DNA of 64,000 nt from positions 62,001 through 126,000 of the forward strand of contig NZ_JBHEEH010000008.1 in NCBI RefSeq assembly GCF_041929845.1, read 5' to 3'. This document shows, piece by piece, positions 61,530 to 64,000 of the stretch (positions are counted from its first letter, which is position 1; the number at the start of each line of letters is the position of its first letter). The notes under the pieces were generated by a model. That model had not been told where the DNA came from. It saw only the letters and a list, made by a program, of their open reading frames with translations, and did not search any database. A program made the translations under genes and the position numbers. The DNA comes from Paenochrobactrum pullorum (GTDB lineage Bacteria; Pseudomonadota; Alphaproteobacteria; Rhizobiales; Rhizobiaceae).

Positions 61530-61996
61530 TATGGAGCAACCGCCTTAGCAGTGCGAATTGGCAGCCCATCAAACTGAATATCCAAATCGCCGGAATTGAC
61601 CTTCTGACCGCGTTCCACACTATTTGGATAAACGACAAGATAGGCTGGGCCTGTCTCATATTCAGTATCACCTACATCAGCATTAACATGGTGGACACGA
61701 ACATTCTTAGTTTGCCCGCTGTACCACCAGTCGAGAAGCATTTGGTGCGACTGCTTGGCCCAAACACCACTGGTATTAATCGTAACTTCCGAGGACTGGA
61801 CAGCTCGTTCGATCTGGGCAGGTGCAGACTCATCACTGCACGGCGGTACTTCTGTAGTCTGCATATTATGGCTGCGGTTGATACCGCGTGATGTCATCCC
61901 GCAGATACGCGCCCAAGTGCCTGCGGTTTCCGTCTCGACTTCCAACACCATTTCGTGAAAGTTAGCTGTCTGGGCATATTCAATAGGATCAGCCAT
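61529..61996 (-). CDS. Phage major tail tube protein
   Basis: 155 aa from ATG 61996 (GGAGAA at 6 bases; the frame opens at 62029). 'WARICGMTSRGINRSHNMQT' and 'LVVYPNSVERGQKVNSGDLD' match the phage tail tube family of GTA-like phages. Forms the stacked rings of the tail tube. Followed without gap by the chaperone gene. Confidence 0.85.
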   Translation of the reverse strand: MADPIEYAQTANFHEMVLEVETETAGTWARICGMTSRGINRSHNMQTTEVPPCSDESAPAQIERAVQSSEVTINTSGVWAKQSHQMLLDWWYSGQTKNVRVHHVNADVGDTEYETGPAYLVVYPNSVERGQKVNSGDLDIQFDGLPIRTAKAVAP

Positions 61997-62073
61997 TGCT
62001 GTTCTCCATGCGCTAATAGACCGGCGCACGGCCAGTCAAGGAAGGGCTTAAGCCCGATTAATGGGGATGTTTG

Positions 62074-62277
62074 TTAAATCTTACGACGGCCTTTGATGGC
62101 GCGTTTCTCATCACGTGAAGGGCTATCAACATTTGTTGCCCAGCCGTTTTTCACGCAATAATCAATGAAGTCATGAGGCCGCTCTTGAGGCTTCGGTGAA
62201 GCCTTAGCGCTGAATGAATAAATACTTTTCGGACGTGACCAATTGCAATCTTGATGAAATATTGCCCAAGCCATCAT
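62074..62277 (-). CDS. Small phage protein of unknown function
   Basis: 67 aa (ATG 62277 or the adjacent ATG 62274). Basic, with 'HDFIDYCVKNGWAT' resembling the end of small head-tail region proteins. It overlaps the stop of the HK97 gp10-like gene, which supports it as part of the operon. No recognised domain. Confidence 0.65.
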   Translation of the reverse strand: MMAWAIFHQDCNWSRPKSIYSFSAKASPKPQERPHDFIDYCVKNGWATNVDSPSRDEKRAIKGRRKI

Positions 62278-62708
62278 TTTGCACCCTCCCTGATTGCCTT
62301 ACGCATTTGGCGGGTTACGCGAGCACGAACGCGCTTTCGTAATGCGCGCCATGATGGAAAGAAATACGGGCTTGCCTTCATGTGCTGGGTGCCGAACTCT
62401 TGAAGCCGAGCAAGTTGAAATTGTGCACGTTCGCCCACTAATGTGCTTTCATCGCCTGCGTAAATTGTGATAACCAAGCCATCGCTTGTTTTAGGTGAAC
62501 GGCTTAAGACCATTGCACCCCTTGGTGGATCACCCCAAGTCCAGCCAATGGTTTTTGCCAAGTCGCCAGTGTCTTTAGGCGCCAGTCGCTGCATCATACC
62601 AACGGCTTCATCAGCCCCAGCTTCCATAGCCTTGATGGTGGCTTCGACAACGGCATTTGGAATTGTTTTGGTGAGTTTGCGCTTTAGTCTATCAAGCCCT
62701 TCAACCAT
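62274..62708 (-). CDS. HK97 gp10-like phage protein
   Basis: 144 aa. 'AGADEAVGMMQRLAPKDTGD' and 'SPYFFPSWRALRKRVRARVT' are typical of the HK97 gp10 family, a head-tail joining/tail-completion protein. Overlaps the start region of DUF3168 gene stop (62701-62708). Confidence 0.88.
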   Translation of the reverse strand: MVEGLDRLKRKLTKTIPNAVVEATIKAMEAGADEAVGMMQRLAPKDTGDLAKTIGWTWGDPPRGAMVLSRSPKTSDGLVITIYAGDESTLVGERAQFQLARLQEFGTQHMKASPYFFPSWRALRKRVRARVTRQMRKAIREGAK

Positions 62709-63117
62709 GATGAAAAGCCTCCTCGATCATAGCGGTGACCTGAACAACGCCGTGAACCGTAATGCCGTCCGGATCATCGAAAATACGGGATAGCTCTACC
62801 CGCACACCCCCTAATGTGCCCGCTGTAAGATCACCCTTGAAACGCCGCAACACATTCACAACCGCATCAACGATCTGCTTGCACGGCCACTTGCGGCCAT
62901 TGGCTCGCGTCCATACATCCAACTGAACGGTTTCTTCACGCATATCGATGCAGTCGGCATCAGTCGGTGTGAAATCCGTTGCTCCTAATGTGATATATGG
63001 AAACTCTGGTGAAGATGGCGGGCTATCCCAGACACGGTTCCCGACCAGTGAGGCAACACCCGGATCAGCCTTGAGCTTAGCCAGCAATAAGTCCTGAAAT
63101 GCGACGGAAACACTCAT
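62701..63117 (-). CDS. DUF3168 family tail terminator protein
   Basis: 138 aa. 'FQDLLLAKLKADPGVASLVG', 'VWDSPPSSPEFPYITLGATD' and 'QLDVWTRANGRK' are the family pattern. In GTA-like and lambda-like phages this protein closes the tail tube end at the head. ATGA-type overlaps with both neighbours indicate tight operon coupling. Confidence 0.9.
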   Translation of the reverse strand: MSVSVAFQDLLLAKLKADPGVASLVGNRVWDSPPSSPEFPYITLGATDFTPTDADCIDMREETVQLDVWTRANGRKWPCKQIVDAVVNVLRRFKGDLTAGTLGGVRVELSRIFDDPDGITVHGVVQVTAMIEEAFHHG

Positions 63118-63455
63118 ACCGCTACCCCGCTTTCGGCTGTAATTTCGATAAACTGACGGCTCTCTGAGGGGACGATTGCCCGTATCTGATATTCAGTACC
63201 AGTGCGAGCGTCTTTCATCTGGGAATCAGTGGTGAGCGATGCCATATTGTTACTTCTACGAACCGTAACAACGACTGGCTGTTTGCCAGTTAAACGTGCG
63301 GCCTGCACAGTCTCCCCACCCCGCAAAAAACGTATGTGCGCTCTGACAGTGAAGTCCGTCAACACCAGCTCAAACCCGCCATGCCCGTCTTCTTCTTCAG
63401 TGATTGTGCTAAACGTTATGGAATGATGGAACTGCCCTAAGCCTGTTTTTGTCAT
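63114..63455 (-). CDS. Phage head closure protein (head-tail adaptor)
   Basis: 113 aa from ATG 63455 (AAGGTG before it; a GTG at 63461 is the alternative). 'DGHGGFELVLTDFTVRAHI', 'TVRRSNNMASLTTDSQMKD' and 'EYQIRAIVPSESRQFIEIT' match the SPP1 gp16/HK97 head-closure family. Caps the connector and joins head to tail. Confidence 0.88.
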   Translation of the reverse strand: MTKTGLGQFHHSITFSTITEEEDGHGGFELVLTDFTVRAHIRFLRGGETVQAARLTGKQPVVVTVRRSNNMASLTTDSQMKDARTGTEYQIRAIVPSESRQFIEITAESGVAV

Positions 63456-63457
63456 GA

Positions 63458-64000
63458 TCACACCTTCGGCCGGCGAAACGGCCAGATGAGTGCTGCATAT
63501 GCAGAATTATCTTCGATTCGTGGGCCTTCAGGATCGCCTCGATACGAATACATCAACCCGACATGCATCAAGATTGCCGCTTTAAGTGATGCCGGAACGT
63601 CTGCCGCTGCTGAACCGGACTTATATTCGACAGTTACGGCATCGGCACGATTGGCAGAAACTGGCCATGCATCCCCAGTCGAAGCCTGAATTACCGTTCC
63701 TTGTGCGTACTTCAAAGCGCTGTATGCGGTGTTAAATACGACCTGCTCAACATTGTCAGCGTCGTAATACTTCACAGCATCAACGCTTGCCACCGGCCCC
63801 ATACGGAGCTGTAACAAGCTGTTAAACGAACAAAATGACTGCTTCCAAGTTTGAGTAACAAGCGCGATATTAAGGGTGCGCTCCAGATGATCAGTCGCGG
63901 CCTGAATAAAGCGCTTGATCTGTTCGTCATCATCGGTAAAGCCTGAAACAATCAAATGCTGACGCGCTTCTTCTAACGCTACCGGCATCTCAGCGGGCGC
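63458..64000 (-). CDS. Phage head-tail connector (gp6-like), 5' end beyond window
   Basis: At least 176 aa. 'VALEEARQHLIVSG', 'IKRFIQAATDHLERTLNIAL' and 'LKAAILMHVGLMYSYRGDPEG' are the HK97 gp6-like connector pattern. An ATG at 63988 is possible, but the frame stays open to the window end ('APAE' before the Met), and family members usually begin about 10 residues earlier, so the true start is probably outside. Confidence 0.85.
   Translation of the reverse strand, partial: APAEMPVALEEARQHLIVSGFTDDDEQIKRFIQAATDHLERTLNIALVTQTWKQSFCSFNSLLQLRMGPVASVDAVKYYDADNVEQVVFNTAYSALKYAQGTVIQASTGDAWPVSANRADAVTVEYKSGSAAADVPASLKAAILMHVGLMYSYRGDPEGPRIEDNSAYAALIWPFRRPKV

Larger units (their letters stand above)
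46982..64000. mobile_element. Prophage (siphovirus, GTA/lambda-like tail module), partial
   Basis: From just after tRNA-Cys to the window end nearly all genes are phage-type: lysis cassette, tailspike, tail tip, tape measure, chaperones, tail tube, head-tail joining proteins. Gene order of the tail tip (tape measure, distal tail, DUF2163-like, peptidase, hub) follows that of gene-transfer-agent-like phages. No integrase, repressor or capsid/terminase gene is in the window; these should lie to the right. The structural genes look intact, so it may be functional, apart from a frameshifted small gene and an endolysin remnant. Confidence 0.92.

Noticed and set aside
1..64000. CRISPR array, rRNA operon, insertion sequences
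   Set aside because: No regularly spaced repeats, no rRNA-like sequence and no transposase frame were seen.

Overview
The window is a chromosomal stretch of an alphaproteobacterium, most likely Rhizobiales. Supporting gene content: an Mla-type ABC importer with a STAS-permease fusion, the 457-residue GltX next to nadE, a class II (B12-dependent) NrdJ ribonucleotide reductase, class II DAHP synthase, the short ProS, the proS-lolC-lolD block beside dnaE, and a rhizobial palindromic repeat. The moderate GC content (lower than Brucella or Rhizobium, by eye) and AT-rich spacers would fit a Bartonellaceae/Brucellaceae-related, possibly host-associated lineage. That placement is inference.

Layout. 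1-2846: mlaE-mlaF-mlaD (minus), lipid transport. 3341-6561: maeB and a lipoprotein gene (plus) that converges on and overlaps gltX. 6485-13081: gltX-nadE, dgkA, aroG, gor (minus). 13412-18434: Nudix hydrolase and nrdJ (plus). 18555-30650: ilvA, dnaE, a 28-residue SOS-type membrane peptide, the proS-lolC-lolD operon, thrS, yidD and an IscU-like gene (minus). 30965-34549: folE, hisI, tRNA-Leu, a small conserved protein and a Y-family DNA polymerase (plus). 34879-40292: accessory and stress genes (two nitroreductases, a second copy of the small conserved protein under a LexA-type box, GNAT, choloylglycine-hydrolase-like enzyme, MarR-AlkD-like operon). 40587-43302: a three-repeat periplasmic protein, a CinA-like protein and a universal stress protein. 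43474-46981: tolC, pcm, two tRNA-Asn copies (one broken by a 100-N assembly gap), a small membrane protein and tRNA-Cys.

46982-64000 is one side of a lambdoid/GTA-like siphophage prophage that starts right after tRNA-Cys and runs off the window. On the minus strand, in transcription order from the window end: head-tail connector, head closure, tail terminator, HK97 gp10-like protein, small protein, tail tube, tail assembly chaperone with an apparent -1 frameshift extension, tape measure, the tail-tip series, tailspike, then endolysin, i-spanin, o-spanin and a holin-like protein. Plus-strand 'moron' genes are inserted between these (acyltransferase, DUF982 protein, a lipoprotein, a small membrane protein, a coiled-coil protein).

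The most interesting thread is a set of small genes whose promoters carry the alphaproteobacterial LexA motif (GTTC-N7-GTTC) in the same orientation, each preceded by a TTGACT -35 box: the 28-residue hydrophobic peptide at 23723-23809 with its own terminator, the small conserved protein at 35783-36031 whose paralogue sits directly upstream of the Y-family polymerase, and the two small cysteine-rich proteins at the prophage edge.
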